DNA of 64,000 bases from Corynebacterium sp. HMSC04H06 (GTDB lineage Bacteria > Actinomycetota > Actinomycetes > Mycobacteriales > Mycobacteriaceae). The position numbers and the translations under genes are program-made. Positions 52,523-63,861 of this stretch are shown one piece after another (positions within the stretch are counted from its first letter, which is position 1; the number at the start of each line of letters is the position of its first letter). The stretch spans positions 1 through 64,000 of the forward strand of contig NZ_KV823417.1 in the NCBI RefSeq assembly GCF_001815935.1, in the 5' to 3' direction. Under the pieces are notes generated by a model that saw only the letters and a program-made list of their open reading frames with translations, searched no databases and had not been told where the DNA came from.

Positions 52523-53638
52523 TTAAGGCAATTCGGAGCTGGCGACCTCGTCGGCCTTGCCGATGAGGTGGCCGCGTTTGTCGCGGACGATCTTGTTGCC
52601 TTCCTCGTCCCAGTCGTAGTGATTGTGGGAGACTTTGATGCCGCCTTGGGCTTCGTCGCGTTTGTTCTTCCAGATGGATGCCAACACCGTGATGACAAGA
52701 ACGCCCACGATGATGATCAGCGACCAGATGGTGGAAACCTCCGGCACCGGGACGTCGTCGCCGCCGTTGATGAACGGCAGGTTGTTCTCGTGCAGGGCGT
52801 GCAGCAGCAGCTTGACGCCGATGAAGCCCAGGATGATGCCCAAACCGTACGGCAAGTACACCAGGCGGTCCAACAGGCCGTCGAGCAGGAAGTACATCTG
52901 GCGCAGACCCATCAGCGAGAAGGCGTTGGTGGTAAAGACCAAAAACGCTTCCGAGGTGATGCCGTAAATGGCCGGGATGGAGTCGAAGGCGAACATGATG
53001 TCAATCAGGCCGATGGCCACCAGCGCCACGAACAGCGGGGTCAGCGCCAGCTTGCCCTTCTTGGGGCCGGATTCCTCGCGGTGGATGAGCTTGTCGCCGT
53101 GGTAGCGCGGGGTGACGTGAATGGCCTTGCGGATCATCTTGATGACCGCCATGTCGTTCGGGTCGGTCTCCGGGGCGTCGCGAACCTCGTCCACAATCAG
53201 CTTGATGGCGGTGTAGAGCAGGAAGATGGCGAACAGGTAGAACACGTCCGACCACGCGGCGATGACCGCGGCGCCCAGCAGAATGAAGACCAGGCGAAAG
53301 AGGAGTGCCAGCACGATGCCGATGAGCAGCACCTTCTGCTGGTACTTCCGCGGGATCTTGAACGCGCCCATGATCAGGGCGAAAACGAAGAGGTTGTCGA
53401 CCGACAAGGCCTTCTCCGTCACGTAACCGGTGTAGTACTGCACGGCGTGTTCGTGGTCCCACAGGACCCAGATGACCACGCCGAACAGCAGCGCCAAAGC
53501 GACGTAGAAGCCGGTCCACAGACCGGATTCTTTCAGGGTGGGCTCGTGCGGGATACGCACGTGCGAGTAGAAATCAAAGACGAAAAATCCGAGAATGACT
53601 GCGCCAGTTAGCAGCCAAATCCATACGGGTACACTCAT
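52523..53638 (-). CDS. terC: TerC-family manganese exporter
   Basis: A 371-residue membrane protein with about nine helices. TerC/Alx-family proteins export Mn2+. The helix-3 motif ALSVDNLFVFALI and the matching DIMFAFDSIPA in the second half carry the metal-binding Asp and Asn residues. The C-terminal cytoplasmic tail is His/Asp-rich (SHNHYDWDEEG). Expression is probably controlled by a Mn2+-sensing leader (53649-53797) that can hide the ribosome site GGAGGG. Confidence 0.93.
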   Translation of the reverse strand: MSVPVWIWLLTGAVILGFFVFDFYSHVRIPHEPTLKESGLWTGFYVALALLFGVVIWVLWDHEHAVQYYTGYVTEKALSVDNLFVFALIMGAFKIPRKYQQKVLLIGIVLALLFRLVFILLGAAVIAAWSDVFYLFAIFLLYTAIKLIVDEVRDAPETDPNDMAVIKMIRKAIHVTPRYHGDKLIHREESGPKKGKLALTPLFVALVAIGLIDIMFAFDSIPAIYGITSEAFLVFTTNAFSLMGLRQMYFLLDGLLDRLVYLPYGLGIILGFIGVKLLLHALHENNLPFINGGDDVPVPEVSTIWSLIIIVGVLVITVLASIWKNKRDEAQGGIKVSHNHYDWDEEGNKIVRDKRGHLIGKADEVASSELP

Positions 53639-53648
53639 GGCACTTATC

Positions 53649-53797
53649 CCTCCGGTCGTTGCAGCAAAAAATTGACCGGAGGTCTCCCCCGCCCGGACGC
53701 CCGGGCCGGCGCGACCGGGAGCGGGCAGTGTGTGCTGCCGCTGCCGTGTTGACGATCAGCGCCGAAGGATGGGGTACTCCCCTCCAAGACTCGCTTA
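53649..53797 (-). promoter_or_regulatory. yybP-ykoY-like (Mn2+) riboswitch of terC
   Basis: The minus-strand leader contains GGGGAGTACCCC (53771-53782) and GGGGGAGACCTCCGG (53676-53690), the two conserved blocks of the yybP-ykoY aptamer, about 90 nt apart. Downstream, CCTCCGGTC inverted (53674-53682 with 53649-53657) forms a 9-bp hairpin that buries the Shine-Dalgarno GGAGGG (53648-53653). The 5' strand of this hairpin belongs to the aptamer's closing stem, where it can instead pair with TTGGAGG near the 5' end. Metal binding should therefore free the ribosome site. Confidence 0.82.
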
Positions 53798-53803
53798 ATC
53801 CTA
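53798..53803 (-). promoter_or_regulatory. Probable terC -10 box
   Basis: TAGGAT on the minus strand would place the transcript start near 53791, just before the riboswitch aptamer. No clear -35 element is visible. Confidence 0.5.
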
Positions 53804-53825
53804 CACGAGTCGGCCCGCCGGGGCC

Positions 53826-56800
53826 CTAAAACGCCCCCGACGACGGGTTATAGGTTGCCTGTACGGTGCGGGTATCTTCCCCACCGGCAGGTGCCCCATC
53901 CGGGTTGGTGTCCGCCTCACCGGCGGCACCGGCAGCTTCCTGTTGTGCCATCTCCTCCTGCACCTCCTTGGGAGCGTCAGCCGGGTCAGCGCCCTTGATG
54001 TACCACAGCATGGTCTCGAGCTCCTCCGGCTTGGTGAGCACCTCGCGGGCCTTCGAGCCCTCCGAGGGGCCCACGACGCCGCGGGATTCCATAAGATCCA
54101 TCAAGCGGCCGGCCTTGGCGAAGCCGATGCGCAGCTTGCGTTGCAGCATGGAGGTGGAGCCCAGCTGGGAAGTAACGACGAGTTCGACGGCCTCCAGGAG
54201 GTCGTCCATATCCTTTCCGATATCGTCGTCGATTTCCTTCTTCTTGCTATCCTGCTTCTCCTCGGTAACGCCCTCGGTGTAGTTCGGCTGGGCCTGCTGC
54301 TTGGCGGCATCGACCACGGCCTGGACTTCCTCGTCCGTGACGAACGCGCCCTGCAGGCGCTGTGGCTTGCCGGCGCCCTGCGGGATGAACAGGGCGTCGC
54401 CCATGCCGATGAGCTTTTCCGCCCCGCCCTGGTCCAGGATGACGCGGGAGTCGGTCAGCGAGGAGGTAGCGAACGCCAGGCGGGACGGCACGTTGGTCTT
54501 GATGAGACCCGTGACCACGTCGACGGACGGGCGCTGGGTGGCCAGGACCAGGTGGATGCCGGCCGCGCGGGCCTTCTGGGTGATGCGGACGATGGAGTCC
54601 TCGATCTCCTTCGGCGCAGTCATCATCAGGTCAGCCAGCTCGTCGACCACGCAGACGATGTACGGGTACGGACGAACGTCGCGCTGAGAGCCGGCCGGGG
54701 CCTGGTACTCGCCCGAGCGCACCTTGGCGTTGAAATCCTCGATCTTGCGCACGCGCGCGGACTTCATGTCCAGGTAGCGCTGCTCCATCTCCTCGACTAG
54801 CCACTGCAGGGCCGCCGCAGCCTTCTTCGGCTGCGTGATGATCGGGGTGATGAGGTGCGGGATGCCCTCGTACGGCGTCAGCTCGACCATCTTCGGGTCG
54901 ACCAGGATGAGGCGCACCTGCTCCGGCGTCGCACGCGTGAGCAGCGAGACCAGCATGGAGTTCACGAACGCCGACTTACCGGAACCGGTGGCACCGGCCA
55001 CCAGCAGGTGGGGCATCTTCTTGACCGAGGCTGAGACGAAGTCGCCCTCAATGTCCTTGCCCAGGCCGATGAGCATCGGGTCGGTCTGCGCGCGGGTCGC
55101 CGGGGCGTCGAGCACCTCCCGCAGGCGCACCATCTCGCGGTCCGGGTTCGGCACCTCGATGCCTACGGCGGACTTGCCGGGGATCGGGGTCAGCAGGCGC
55201 AGGTTGTCGGTGGCCACGGCGTAGGCCAGGTTGGACTGCAGGTTGGTTACCTTCGAGACCTTCACGCCCGGGCCCAACTCGATCTCGTAGCGGGTCACTG
55301 TCGGCCCGCGGCTAAAGCCGGTCACCTGGGCGTTAACCTTGAACTCCTCGAAGACATCCGTGATGGCCGCGATGATGTGATCGTTGACCTCGGTGCGCTC
55401 CTTCGCCGGAGTGCCCGCGGTCAGCAGGTCCGTCGTCGGCAGGTCGTAGTCGCCGTCCTCGGTCGGCGCCGGCGTCGCGGGAGAGGACGCCGCGGCGGGT
55501 GCTGCCGTCGGCTCTTCCTCGTCGGCGGCCTTCCCGCTGGCCGGATCCTGACCGGAGCGGGCGATAATCGCCTGGCGCATGGCCTCCCGCGAAGCCGAGA
55601 CCGCGTCACTGGGCTTCGACTGAGCGCCAGCCGCGCGCGGCGTCGACGGCGCGCCCGCGTCCAGGGTTCGCGTGGGCTCCGCTGCCCCGGCATCCTGGGA
55701 GGCTGTAAACAAGTCTTCCGGTTCCGGGGTGGCGTCGCGCACGACCGGGATCTCGTTGGTATCCGCCAGCTCGTCGCGCTGATCGGACTTGGCCCCGGCC
55801 GCGCGGCCCAGATTGTTCAAAGCAGTGGTCTCCGCCTGCGCGGCGCTCCAGGCAGAAGCCGGGGACGCGGGGGTACCTGCCGCGCCCGCAGCACCACCGG
55901 CGCCCGCGGCAGCGGCGGAACCTGCGCCCGGGCCCGTCTGCGGAGCCGGCTTCGGCTTGTTGGGCAACAGGCGCCCGGTCGCCCGGCGGGCGGTGGAACG
56001 GTGCCCGGTGTTACGGCCAGCGGCGATGTCGTCGATGTGATCGCTGACCTGGCCGTAGGCGTCGTCGTCAGCATCCTCCTCCGCGGCGTCCTTGCCGCGC
56101 AGGCCGGAGGTGGTGTCAACTAGCAGATCCCACGCCTCGCGCACGGTAATGCCGGTGACCTTCAGCGCGCCGTAGACGATGACCAAAAAGAGCAGGGGCA
56201 CGGCCACGTAGCCCGAGAAGCCCAGGGCCAGCAGCCCGCCGGTCCAGGCGCCCACGGCGCCGCCGGCGCTCATGCGGTCGGCCCACTCGGTGGGGTCGCC
56301 GGCGAAGATGTGGATTAGCCCCAGCATGGAGACCACGATGAGGGTAGTGCCGAGGATGACCCGGGGCGGGATGCCGCCCGAGGGCCCGCCGATGCGCAGC
56401 ATGAGCACCAGGGCCAGGGCGACCAGGGCGACGGGCAGCACGAGCGCGCCCGCGCCGATGACGAGGTGGACCACGGTGGCAATGCCGGCACCGATGGGGC
56501 CGGCGATGTCCAGCCACACGGAGGCGCCGATCACCGCGGCCAGGCCCAGCAGGATCAGGCCAACCGCGTCCGGGTTGCCGATGGATATGCCGGCCTCCGC
56601 GATGGACTCTTCGTTATCCAGCGCGTCGTGTTCGTCAATCTCTTCTTCCAATTTCGACCTTTTCGACGGGGTGTCCTCAGGCGTAATTTCTGACCTCTTT
56701 CTCTTGGCGCGGCGCGGCCGCTTAGAGTTCTGCTCCACCGGCGCCGCAGCGCCGTCGCTATGATCGTTACCGGCGTTGCCCTCGTCCAGCAAGTCTTCGT

Positions 56801-57047
56801 CGCTGGGCTTCAGGCTTGCCAGTCCCCGGCCCACGCCGCGGGCGGTGGCCGAAAACATCGCCCCCATCCCGTGCCCGACCGCACGGAAAGCGCTGCCGGT
56901 GCGAGGGTGCTCGCTCTCGGCAGCGCTGGATACCGCTAAAGTCTCGGGGGCCTTGCCACGGCCCGCCGGACGCGCCCGCTTGGCCGGCGAAGGTTTGTTG
57001 CGGCCAGGGGAGCTACTGCGGCGAGACGAGGCATTCTTGACAGACAT
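53826..57047 (-). CDS. ftsK: DNA translocase FtsK
   Basis: A 1073-residue FtsK/SpoIIIE translocase acting at the division septum in chromosome segregation. A basic Ser/Arg N-terminus precedes four membrane helices (about residues 160-300), then a Pro/Ala/Asp-rich linker of about 230 residues. The motor has GATGSGKSA (about residue 684) and the Walker B region VDELADLMM. The gamma winged-helix domain lies near residue 1000 ([20 protein letters not shown]). A 60-residue acidic tail ends the protein. It is divergent from nothing and lies directly behind the terC leader. Confidence 0.94.
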   Translation of the reverse strand: MSVKNASSRRSSSPGRNKPSPAKRARPAGRGKAPETLAVSSAAESEHPRTGSAFRAVGHGMGAMFSATARGVGRGLASLKPSDEDLLDEGNAGNDHSDGAAAPVEQNSKRPRRAKRKRSEITPEDTPSKRSKLEEEIDEHDALDNEESIAEAGISIGNPDAVGLILLGLAAVIGASVWLDIAGPIGAGIATVVHLVIGAGALVLPVALVALALVLMLRIGGPSGGIPPRVILGTTLIVVSMLGLIHIFAGDPTEWADRMSAGGAVGAWTGGLLALGFSGYVAVPLLFLVIVYGALKVTGITVREAWDLLVDTTSGLRGKDAAEEDADDDAYGQVSDHIDDIAAGRNTGHRSTARRATGRLLPNKPKPAPQTGPGAGSAAAAGAGGAAGAAGTPASPASAWSAAQAETTALNNLGRAAGAKSDQRDELADTNEIPVVRDATPEPEDLFTASQDAGAAEPTRTLDAGAPSTPRAAGAQSKPSDAVSASREAMRQAIIARSGQDPASGKAADEEEPTAAPAAASSPATPAPTEDGDYDLPTTDLLTAGTPAKERTEVNDHIIAAITDVFEEFKVNAQVTGFSRGPTVTRYEIELGPGVKVSKVTNLQSNLAYAVATDNLRLLTPIPGKSAVGIEVPNPDREMVRLREVLDAPATRAQTDPMLIGLGKDIEGDFVSASVKKMPHLLVAGATGSGKSAFVNSMLVSLLTRATPEQVRLILVDPKMVELTPYEGIPHLITPIITQPKKAAAALQWLVEEMEQRYLDMKSARVRKIEDFNAKVRSGEYQAPAGSQRDVRPYPYIVCVVDELADLMMTAPKEIEDSIVRITQKARAAGIHLVLATQRPSVDVVTGLIKTNVPSRLAFATSSLTDSRVILDQGGAEKLIGMGDALFIPQGAGKPQRLQGAFVTDEEVQAVVDAAKQQAQPNYTEGVTEEKQDSKKKEIDDDIGKDMDDLLEAVELVVTSQLGSTSMLQRKLRIGFAKAGRLMDLMESRGVVGPSEGSKAREVLTKPEELETMLWYIKGADPADAPKEVQEEMAQQEAAGAAGEADTNPDGAPAGGEDTRTVQATYNPSSGAF

Positions 57048-57124
57048 GCTTGTAACTCTAGCCGCTTATACCCCACTAATCACAGGCGCAACACACATTT
57101 CACGAAGAAAAGTTGCAATCAAGT

Positions 57125-57751
57125 CTACAGGCTAGATTTTACAATCGCGGACTCGTCGCCCGTAATTTCCACCTGGGCAACGTCGCGGCCGTAGACCCAC
57201 AGCAGCAGCTCGGCCGGCTGCCCGGAGATAGCCACCACGGCGTCGCCGCGCTCGGCCACTCCCCGCTTGTCCGCGGCCACAATCCGTTGGCCGCCAGCCG
57301 GGTGCAGGATGACGGGCAGGCGCGACTTCTTCAGCATGAGCGGGGCGAAGCGGCGAAGCGTAGCAGTGAACTGGTCATCCACCGCGGCGGAGAAGTCCCG
57401 CGGCTCGGTCTGGCCGTTGGCGCGGCGCACGTCCTCGTGGTGGATGAAGTGCTCCGCGAAGTTCGCCTGCGAGTCGAGGAGGAAGAACGGGCTCCACTTC
57501 GGCGGGCCCGCGCGCCAGGCGTTGACCAACTCCACGTAGTCGCGCTCCTTGACCTGCTTGGTCACCTTATCCAGGTGGCCGCTGAGCGCCGGGATGAACA
57601 TGCCGGCGGCCGCGTCGGGGCGGTGCTCGCGCAGCCAGAGGTGCGCGGCCATGTCGTGGGTAGTCCAGCCCTCGCACAGCGTGGCGGCGTCCGAGCCTAG
57701 GTCAATGAGGAGATCGGCTAGTCGGTTTCTTTCAGTACCGGAAAAAGACAT
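57125..57751 (-). CDS. TIGR03085 family metal-binding protein
   Basis: A 208-residue protein of the DinB/maleylpyruvate isomerase-like four-helix fold. The N-terminal signature LCEGWTTHDMAAHLWLREHR is that of the actinobacterial TIGR03085 group. Metal ligands are probably the His of this segment and HFIHHEDVRR. A second domain of about 80 residues follows (SCP2-like). Physiological substrate unknown. ATG at 57751 is preferred to one four codons earlier on homology. Confidence 0.85.
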   Translation of the reverse strand: MSFSGTERNRLADLLIDLGSDAATLCEGWTTHDMAAHLWLREHRPDAAAGMFIPALSGHLDKVTKQVKERDYVELVNAWRAGPPKWSPFFLLDSQANFAEHFIHHEDVRRANGQTEPRDFSAAVDDQFTATLRRFAPLMLKKSRLPVILHPAGGQRIVAADKRGVAERGDAVVAISGQPAELLLWVYGRDVAQVEITGDESAIVKSSL

Positions 57752-57815
57752 GCTCCCCAGCATATCCCTTCACGTCTGAGAAGGGAGCTGGGGAGCATAC
57801 GTAGCGGTTTAGGCG

Positions 57816-59969
57816 CTACAGGGATTCACGGGCGCTGTGGACCTCGTCGTCATCAATCAGCGAACCGTCCCCCGAGGTGGGCACGATGGTCGGCAGGATG
57901 ACCGGCTCACGCTTGTACTTAGAATCCATGAGCTTGGAGACCTTGCGGCGAACCTTTTGAACCATGCGGTAGGTGTCGTTTTCGCCCTCGGCGGCCAGGT
58001 CGTTCATGGTGTTCTCGACCAGCTCGGCCACCTCTGGGACCACGGATCGATCGTCGTCGCTGAAGCCGGTGGTCGCGACCGTCGGGTGCTCCATCAGGCG
58101 GGAGGTGCGGTTGTCGATAACACAGGTAATCGAGACCACGCCGCCGGAGCCCAGGTTGGTGCGATCTGCCAGCGTGTCCGCGTCGACCTCGCCCATGTTC
58201 ACGCCGTCGACGTAGAGATTGCCAACCTGGATCTGGCCCACGACCTGGGCGCGGCCGTTGTGCAGGTCGACGACGACGCCGTTCTGCGCCAGCACGACCC
58301 GGTCGCGGTCGACGCCGGTCGAAATGGCCAGCTCCTTGTTGGCGCGCAGGTGGCGCCACTCGCCGTGGACCGGCATGGCGTTCTTCGGGCGCGCGGCGTT
58401 GTAGAGGAAGAGCAGCTCGCCGCCGTAACCGTGGCCGGAGGCGTGCACCTTGGCCTCCTTGTTGGTCACGACCTCGGCGCCAATCTGCGACAACATGTTG
58501 ATGATGCCGAAGACGGCTTCCTCGTTGCCCGGGATGAGCGAGGAGGAAAAGACGATGAGATCTCCGTCGCGGACGGTGATCTGGCGGTGCTCCCGGCGGG
58601 CCATGCGCGACAGCGCGGCCATCGGCTCGCCCTGGGTACCGGTGGTGATCAGGACCGTCTTGTGCGGGGCCATCTTGGCGGCCTCGTCAATCGGCACGAT
58701 GGTGCCGCGCGGGACCTTGAGGAAGCCCATCTTCTCCGCGATCTCCATGTTGCGCATCATGGAGCGGCCGTTGAAGGCGACCTTGCGGCCGGCGGCCACG
58801 GCGGCATCGATAGCCGCCTGCACGCGGTAGACGTTGGACGCGAACGAAGCGATGATGACGCGCTGGCGGGCGTTGGAAACTAGGCGCTTGAAGGTGGCCG
58901 GGATGTCGCCCTCCGAGGCGGAAACACCCGGGATATTCGCGTTGGTCGAGTCACACAGCATCAGGTCCACGCCCTCGTCACCGTAGCGGGACAGGGCCGG
59001 CAGGTCGGTCGGGCGGCCATCCAGCGGGGTCTGGTCCATCTTGATGTCGCCGGTGTGGATGATGTTGCCGGCCGGGGTGCCCAACATGATGCCCAGGGCA
59101 TCCGGCACGGAGTGGTTGACAGCCCAGAAACGCGCGCGGAACGGGCCGTAGGAAACGTCCGATTTCTCGTTGACCTCAACGAACTTCGGCTTCTGGCGGT
59201 GCTCCTTGCACTTGGCCGCGATCAGCGCGATGGTGAAGCGGGAGGCGACGATCGGGATATCCGGGCGCAGCTTCAGCAGCCACGGGATAGCGCCGATGTG
59301 GTCCTCGTGCGCGTGAGTGACCACGAGGGCCTCCACCTTGTCCAGGCGGTTTTCGATCGGGCCGAAGTCCGGCAGGATGAGGTCCACGCCCGGCTCGCCC
59401 GAGGACGGGAAGAGCACGCCGCAGTCAATGATCAGCAGGCGGCCGTCGTACTCGAAGACGGTCATGTTGCGGCCGATCTCGGAGATGCCGCCCAGCGCGT
59501 AGATGCGCAGCGAGCCCTTGGCCTGCTTCGGCGGCTCGGGCAGGCGCTTGGTCAGATCCGCGCCCTGCATGGACTTGGGCACGTTACGACGACCCCGGTT
59601 GTTGTTGCGGTTGTTCTTGCCGCCCTTACCGTTGCCGTTGTTGTTGCCATTGCCGCCGTTGTTGCCGCCCCGGCCACGGCCGCGGCCGCCGCGGGAACCA
59701 CGGGAGCGGTTAGAACGGCGGTTGCCGCCGTTGTTGTTTCCGCTCCCACCGTGGTTGTCGTTGCCCTGGTTGCCGCCGTTGTTCTGATTGTTCTTGTTAT
59801 CAGAATTGCCGTTGTTGTTTTCGTTGCCGTTGTTGCCGGAAGTGTCGTTTCCGGTGTTCTGCGGGGCCTGGAATACCGGCGATGCCGCCTCGTTGGAGGC
59901 CGCTTCTTGGCCCGTCGGCGGGCCCGCCTTGCGGGTCACTTTCCGGGCGCGGTTTCGAGATTCAGTCAT
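57816..59969 (-). CDS. rnj: Ribonuclease J
   Basis: A 717-residue metallo-beta-lactamase/beta-CASP ribonuclease with endonuclease and 5'-3' exonuclease activity in rRNA and mRNA processing. The metal site is HAHEDH at about residues 218-223, and the beta-CASP motifs lie in NGRSMMRN and HASGHGYGGE. The first 150 residues are a disordered Asn/Gly and Arg/Gly-rich region (RGSRGGRGRGRGG), probably RNA-binding. It begins 2 nt after the dapA stop, in the operon dapB-thyX-dapA-rnj. Confidence 0.94.
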   Translation of the reverse strand: MTESRNRARKVTRKAGPPTGQEAASNEAASPVFQAPQNTGNDTSGNNGNENNNGNSDNKNNQNNGGNQGNDNHGGSGNNNGGNRRSNRSRGSRGGRGRGRGGNNGGNGNNNGNGKGGKNNRNNNRGRRNVPKSMQGADLTKRLPEPPKQAKGSLRIYALGGISEIGRNMTVFEYDGRLLIIDCGVLFPSSGEPGVDLILPDFGPIENRLDKVEALVVTHAHEDHIGAIPWLLKLRPDIPIVASRFTIALIAAKCKEHRQKPKFVEVNEKSDVSYGPFRARFWAVNHSVPDALGIMLGTPAGNIIHTGDIKMDQTPLDGRPTDLPALSRYGDEGVDLMLCDSTNANIPGVSASEGDIPATFKRLVSNARQRVIIASFASNVYRVQAAIDAAVAAGRKVAFNGRSMMRNMEIAEKMGFLKVPRGTIVPIDEAAKMAPHKTVLITTGTQGEPMAALSRMARREHRQITVRDGDLIVFSSSLIPGNEEAVFGIINMLSQIGAEVVTNKEAKVHASGHGYGGELLFLYNAARPKNAMPVHGEWRHLRANKELAISTGVDRDRVVLAQNGVVVDLHNGRAQVVGQIQVGNLYVDGVNMGEVDADTLADRTNLGSGGVVSITCVIDNRTSRLMEHPTVATTGFSDDDRSVVPEVAELVENTMNDLAAEGENDTYRMVQKVRRKVSKLMDSKYKREPVILPTIVPTSGDGSLIDDDEVHSARESL

Positions 59970-59971
59970 AC

Positions 59972-60880
59972 TTATAGGACTCCAGCTTGTTGCAAATCGC
60001 GGCGGAGTTCGGTCAGCTCATCCTCGGTGGGTGCCAGAATAGGCAGCCGCGGATCGCCGACGTCGATACCCTGCAGTCGCAGGGCCGCCTTGGCTAAGGT
60101 GGCGCCGCCCAGACGCGCTTGGGCGTGAACGAGCGGGGCCAGAATATTTACGTTTATCTCCCTTGCACGTGCAAGGTTTCCTTCTGAGAAAGAAGTATAA
60201 AGCTCCGCAAGAGCCCGCGGGGCGGCGTGGCCGATGACCGAGATGAAACCGCTGGCCCCCATGGCAAGCCACGGGAGGTTGAGCGGATCATCGCCGGAGT
60301 ACCACGCCAGCCCGGTCTCTTGCATTAGTTGGGCGCCGAGTGGCAGGTCACCCTTCGCGTCCTTCACGGCCGCGACGGTGGGCAGTTCAGCCAACCGGCG
60401 TAACGTATCCGCGTGAATCGGGATACCGGAGCGACCAGGAATGTCGTAGACGCAGATCGGCAGATCGGTGGCGCCAGCTACTTCGGTAAAGTGCGCCAAG
60501 ACTCCCGCCTGCGAAGGCTTCGAGTAATACGGGGTCACGACCAAGAGGCTGTCCGCCCCCGCATTCGCCATGGTGCGGGCAAGCTCTACGGAAGACACCG
60601 TATTATTGGTTCCCGCACCAGCGCAAATTCGTGCCCTGTCGCCCACCTCGTCCTTGACGGCCTTTACCATTTCAGTCTTCTCCGCCACGGAGGTGGTGGG
60701 AGACTCACCCGTAGTGCCCCCGATAATGAGGGAATCAATGCCGTTGTCCACGAGGTGCGCAGCAAGCTCTCGAGCCCGACCCAAGTCCAGGGCGCCGTCC
60801 TGGTCAAACGGTGTGACCATGGCGACCCCGACGCGGCCGAAGGTCTCGATGCCGGTCTGTGCAGTCATACCTGTGCTCAT
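59972..60880 (-). CDS. dapA: 4-hydroxy-tetrahydrodipicolinate synthase
   Basis: A 302-residue TIM-barrel lyase/aldolase that condenses pyruvate and aspartate semialdehyde, the first committed step of lysine synthesis. The Schiff-base lysine is K173 (AVKDAKGD), with the catalytic triad Thr/Tyr in GGTTGESPT and Y145 in [10 protein letters not shown]. It is very close to C. glutamicum DapA. ATG at 60880 gives the genus N-terminus [16 protein letters not shown] 8 nt upstream suggests a leaderless start. The longer frame to 60934 lacks homology. Confidence 0.96.
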   Translation of the reverse strand: MSTGMTAQTGIETFGRVGVAMVTPFDQDGALDLGRARELAAHLVDNGIDSLIIGGTTGESPTTSVAEKTEMVKAVKDEVGDRARICAGAGTNNTVSSVELARTMANAGADSLLVVTPYYSKPSQAGVLAHFTEVAGATDLPICVYDIPGRSGIPIHADTLRRLAELPTVAAVKDAKGDLPLGAQLMQETGLAWYSGDDPLNLPWLAMGASGFISVIGHAAPRALAELYTSFSEGNLARAREINVNILAPLVHAQARLGGATLAKAALRLQGIDVGDPRLPILAPTEDELTELRRDLQQAGVL

Positions 60881-60943
60881 AGGCGTCAAGGATACCCGCT
60901 TATTGATGAGCTGCGGGCATCCGCCCCCCGGCATGGCGGTGTT

Positions 60944-61696
60944 CTAGCCCGCGTAGGGGCTGGCGGCCATCTCCGTGCCGTCGGACAACGTGGTGATGTG
61001 AAAGTCATCAAAAAGCACGGGCGCCTGCTGAGACAAAAGCCGCAGGCAGGCCACGGCCACCGCGCGCAGCTCCGTGTCCGCGTGTTCCGTCGCGCGCGCG
61101 GCGATGAACTGCCGCCAGGTGCGGTAGTTGCCCGTGACCACGATCCGGGATTCGGTCGCGTTCGGCAGGATGGCCCGCGCGGCCTGGCGCGCCTGCTTCT
61201 TGCGCAGCAGGGCGTTGGGCTCGTCCTCCAGCTTCTCCTCCAGCGCGTGGAGCAGCTCCTCGTAGACAAAACGGCTCTCGTCCACCGCGGACAGCAGCAG
61301 CCGGGTGAGCTGCTCGTCGCGGGCGATGGGATCCGGCAGCACGACGGAGGCCCGCTCGGGGTGGACGTAGCGCTGCGAGAGCTGGGAGAAGGAGAAGTGC
61401 CGGTGCCGCACCAGCTCGTGGGTGGCCGAGCGGGAAATGCCGCGGATGTAGAGTGTCGCCGTGGCGTGCTCGAGCAGGCCGGCGTGGCCGACCTCCAGGA
61501 TGTGCCGCAGGTAGGCGGCGTTGGTGGCGGTGCGCGGGTTCGGCCTGTCGAAAGACTCGTAGCAGGCCCGGCCCGCGAATTCGACCAGCGCCTCGGCGTC
61601 CGTGGCCGTGGCATCCGGGCCCCACTCCACCCCGGAGGGGGCGTGGAAGGCCGTCGCCGCAATCAGCTCGACCTGCAGGTTACTGACCTCAGCCAT
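60944..61696 (-). CDS. thyX: Flavin-dependent thymidylate synthase
   Basis: A 250-residue ThyX, which makes dTMP using FAD and methylene-tetrahydrofolate. The ThyX signature R97-H-R-x7-S107 ([11 protein letters not shown]) is complete. It lies 3 nt after dapB and 63 nt before dapA. The same gene in C. glutamicum was long described as an unknown frame between dapB and dapA. The start is ATG at 61696. Confidence 0.96.
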   Translation of the reverse strand: MAEVSNLQVELIAATAFHAPSGVEWGPDATATDAEALVEFAGRACYESFDRPNPRTATNAAYLRHILEVGHAGLLEHATATLYIRGISRSATHELVRHRHFSFSQLSQRYVHPERASVVLPDPIARDEQLTRLLLSAVDESRFVYEELLHALEEKLEDEPNALLRKKQARQAARAILPNATESRIVVTGNYRTWRQFIAARATEHADTELRAVAVACLRLLSQQAPVLFDDFHITTLSDGTEMAASPYAG

Positions 61697-61699
61697 GGC

Positions 61700-62542
<843 letters not shown>

Positions 62543-62659
62543 TTAAGGCTGTAGCGGTGGAAACGGCCGAAACACGGCTGCGGGCCGAAAGCCCGCGTTT
62601 TGTTACCCCAGCCATTCTACCGCCCGGCCACACGGCTTTGGGCCACTATACTGACGCCC

Positions 62660-63076
62660 ATGCGCATGTATATTGGTTCCATTCTGGTCAATGATGTGGC
62701 CCACGCCCACGATTTCTACGTTGGCACGCTCGGCTTCCAGGTCAAGGACGACGTCACGCACGGCGATTTCCGCTGGCTGACCATCATCAACCCGACGCAG
62801 CTGGCCGAGGACGGCTCGGTGCTTCCCGGCGCCGGCATGGAAATCGTGCTCGAACCCAAGGGCCACCCCGCCGCCGGCGAATTCACCGAGGCGCTGCGGA
62901 CGGCAGGTATTCCGCTCACGCAGTTCCTCACCGACTCCCTGGACCGAGACTACGCGGAGCTTAAAGACCGCGGCGTCAAGTTCACCATGGAGCCGACCGA
63001 CGTGGGCCCGTCCCGGATCGCGGTCTTCGACGACACCTGCGGCAACCTAATCCAGATCGTGGAGCTCAAGAACTAA
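62660..63076 (+). CDS. VOC (glyoxalase/bleomycin resistance) family protein
   Basis: A 138-residue single vicinal oxygen chelate domain with the opening IGSILVNDVAHAHDFYVGTLGFQV and the C-terminal DDTCGNLIQIVE. Members bind metals or drugs or act as dioxygenases; the substrate here is unknown. ATG at 62660 lies 7 nt after a perfect TATACT (62647-62652) and is thus probably leaderless; an ATG two codons later is the alternative. It is divergent from dapB. Confidence 0.87.
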   Translation: MRMYIGSILVNDVAHAHDFYVGTLGFQVKDDVTHGDFRWLTIINPTQLAEDGSVLPGAGMEIVLEPKGHPAAGEFTEALRTAGIPLTQFLTDSLDRDYAELKDRGVKFTMEPTDVGPSRIAVFDDTCGNLIQIVELKN

Positions 63077-63161
63077 CCACCGCTTTTCACAATTAACAAC
63101 CGCCACACGCGTTTCAGCTAAACTGGGGATAACCTTTACCTACCCAAGGAGATGACCCCCT

Positions 63162-63821
63162 ATGCGCCAGTGGATCTCTACCCTCGCTCCCCTCGCGGTG
63201 GCCGGCCTCGTCCTCACCGGCTGCGCGAATTCCGACAGCTCCGACAACGCTGACGGGGCCTCCCCCAGCACCGTGACCTCTACCTCGAGCGCCCCCGATA
63301 ATGACACCGCGGGGGCCGAATCCTCCACGGTCCAGAAAGGCGCGACCGCCCCTGCCGCCGAGGCTTCCGACGGGGTGAAGATGCTGGGCACCCCGTCCCT
63401 GGACGATGAGCAACACATGGCCCAGGGCGCCGGCGAGCTGGTCCCAGTGCGCGTGCGCACCGCAGAACACGACGGTTTTACCCGTATGGTCATCGAATTT
63501 AGAGGTGAGGGCCCCGCCAGCTGGTTCGCCAGCTACACCGACGCGCCCACCCAGCAGGCCTCCGGCCATCCCGTCGAGGTAGCCGGCAACGCCTTCTTGG
63601 GCCTAGGGATCGAGCCCACCCCGTGGCCGTCCACGCCGGATCTGGAGGAACAATACTTAGACACCGGCAGCTTCCCGGGCGCCGGCGTCATCGAAGAGGT
63701 CCAGTTCACCAGCGCTTTCGAGGCCCAGTCCCAGTTCGTGGTGGGCCTGAAAGAAAAAGTCCCCTACTCTGTGACGTACATGGATGGCCCGCCGCGCGTG
63801 GTCATCGACTTCGCCGGCTAA
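63162..63821 (+). CDS. Lipoprotein with AMIN-like domain
   Basis: A 219-residue predicted lipoprotein. The signal peptide ends at the lipobox LTGC, making C21 the lipidated residue. A Ser/Asp/Ala-rich linker runs to about residue 85. The C-terminal domain (VRVRTAEHDGFTRMVIEFRG to the end, PRVVIDF) is the AMIN-like beta-sandwich seen in actinobacterial envelope proteins. The start follows AAGGAGATGA. The stop lies within a 12-bp sequence (CTAAGTAGGCGG) repeated 19 bp later. Confidence 0.85.
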   Translation: MRQWISTLAPLAVAGLVLTGCANSDSSDNADGASPSTVTSTSSAPDNDTAGAESSTVQKGATAPAAEASDGVKMLGTPSLDDEQHMAQGAGELVPVRVRTAEHDGFTRMVIEFRGEGPASWFASYTDAPTQQASGHPVEVAGNAFLGLGIEPTPWPSTPDLEEQYLDTGSFPGAGVIEEVQFTSAFEAQSQFVVGLKEKVPYSVTYMDGPPRVVIDFAG

Positions 63822-63861
63822 GTAGGCGGACGTCTTCTAAGTAGGCGGGCAACTTCCGGGA

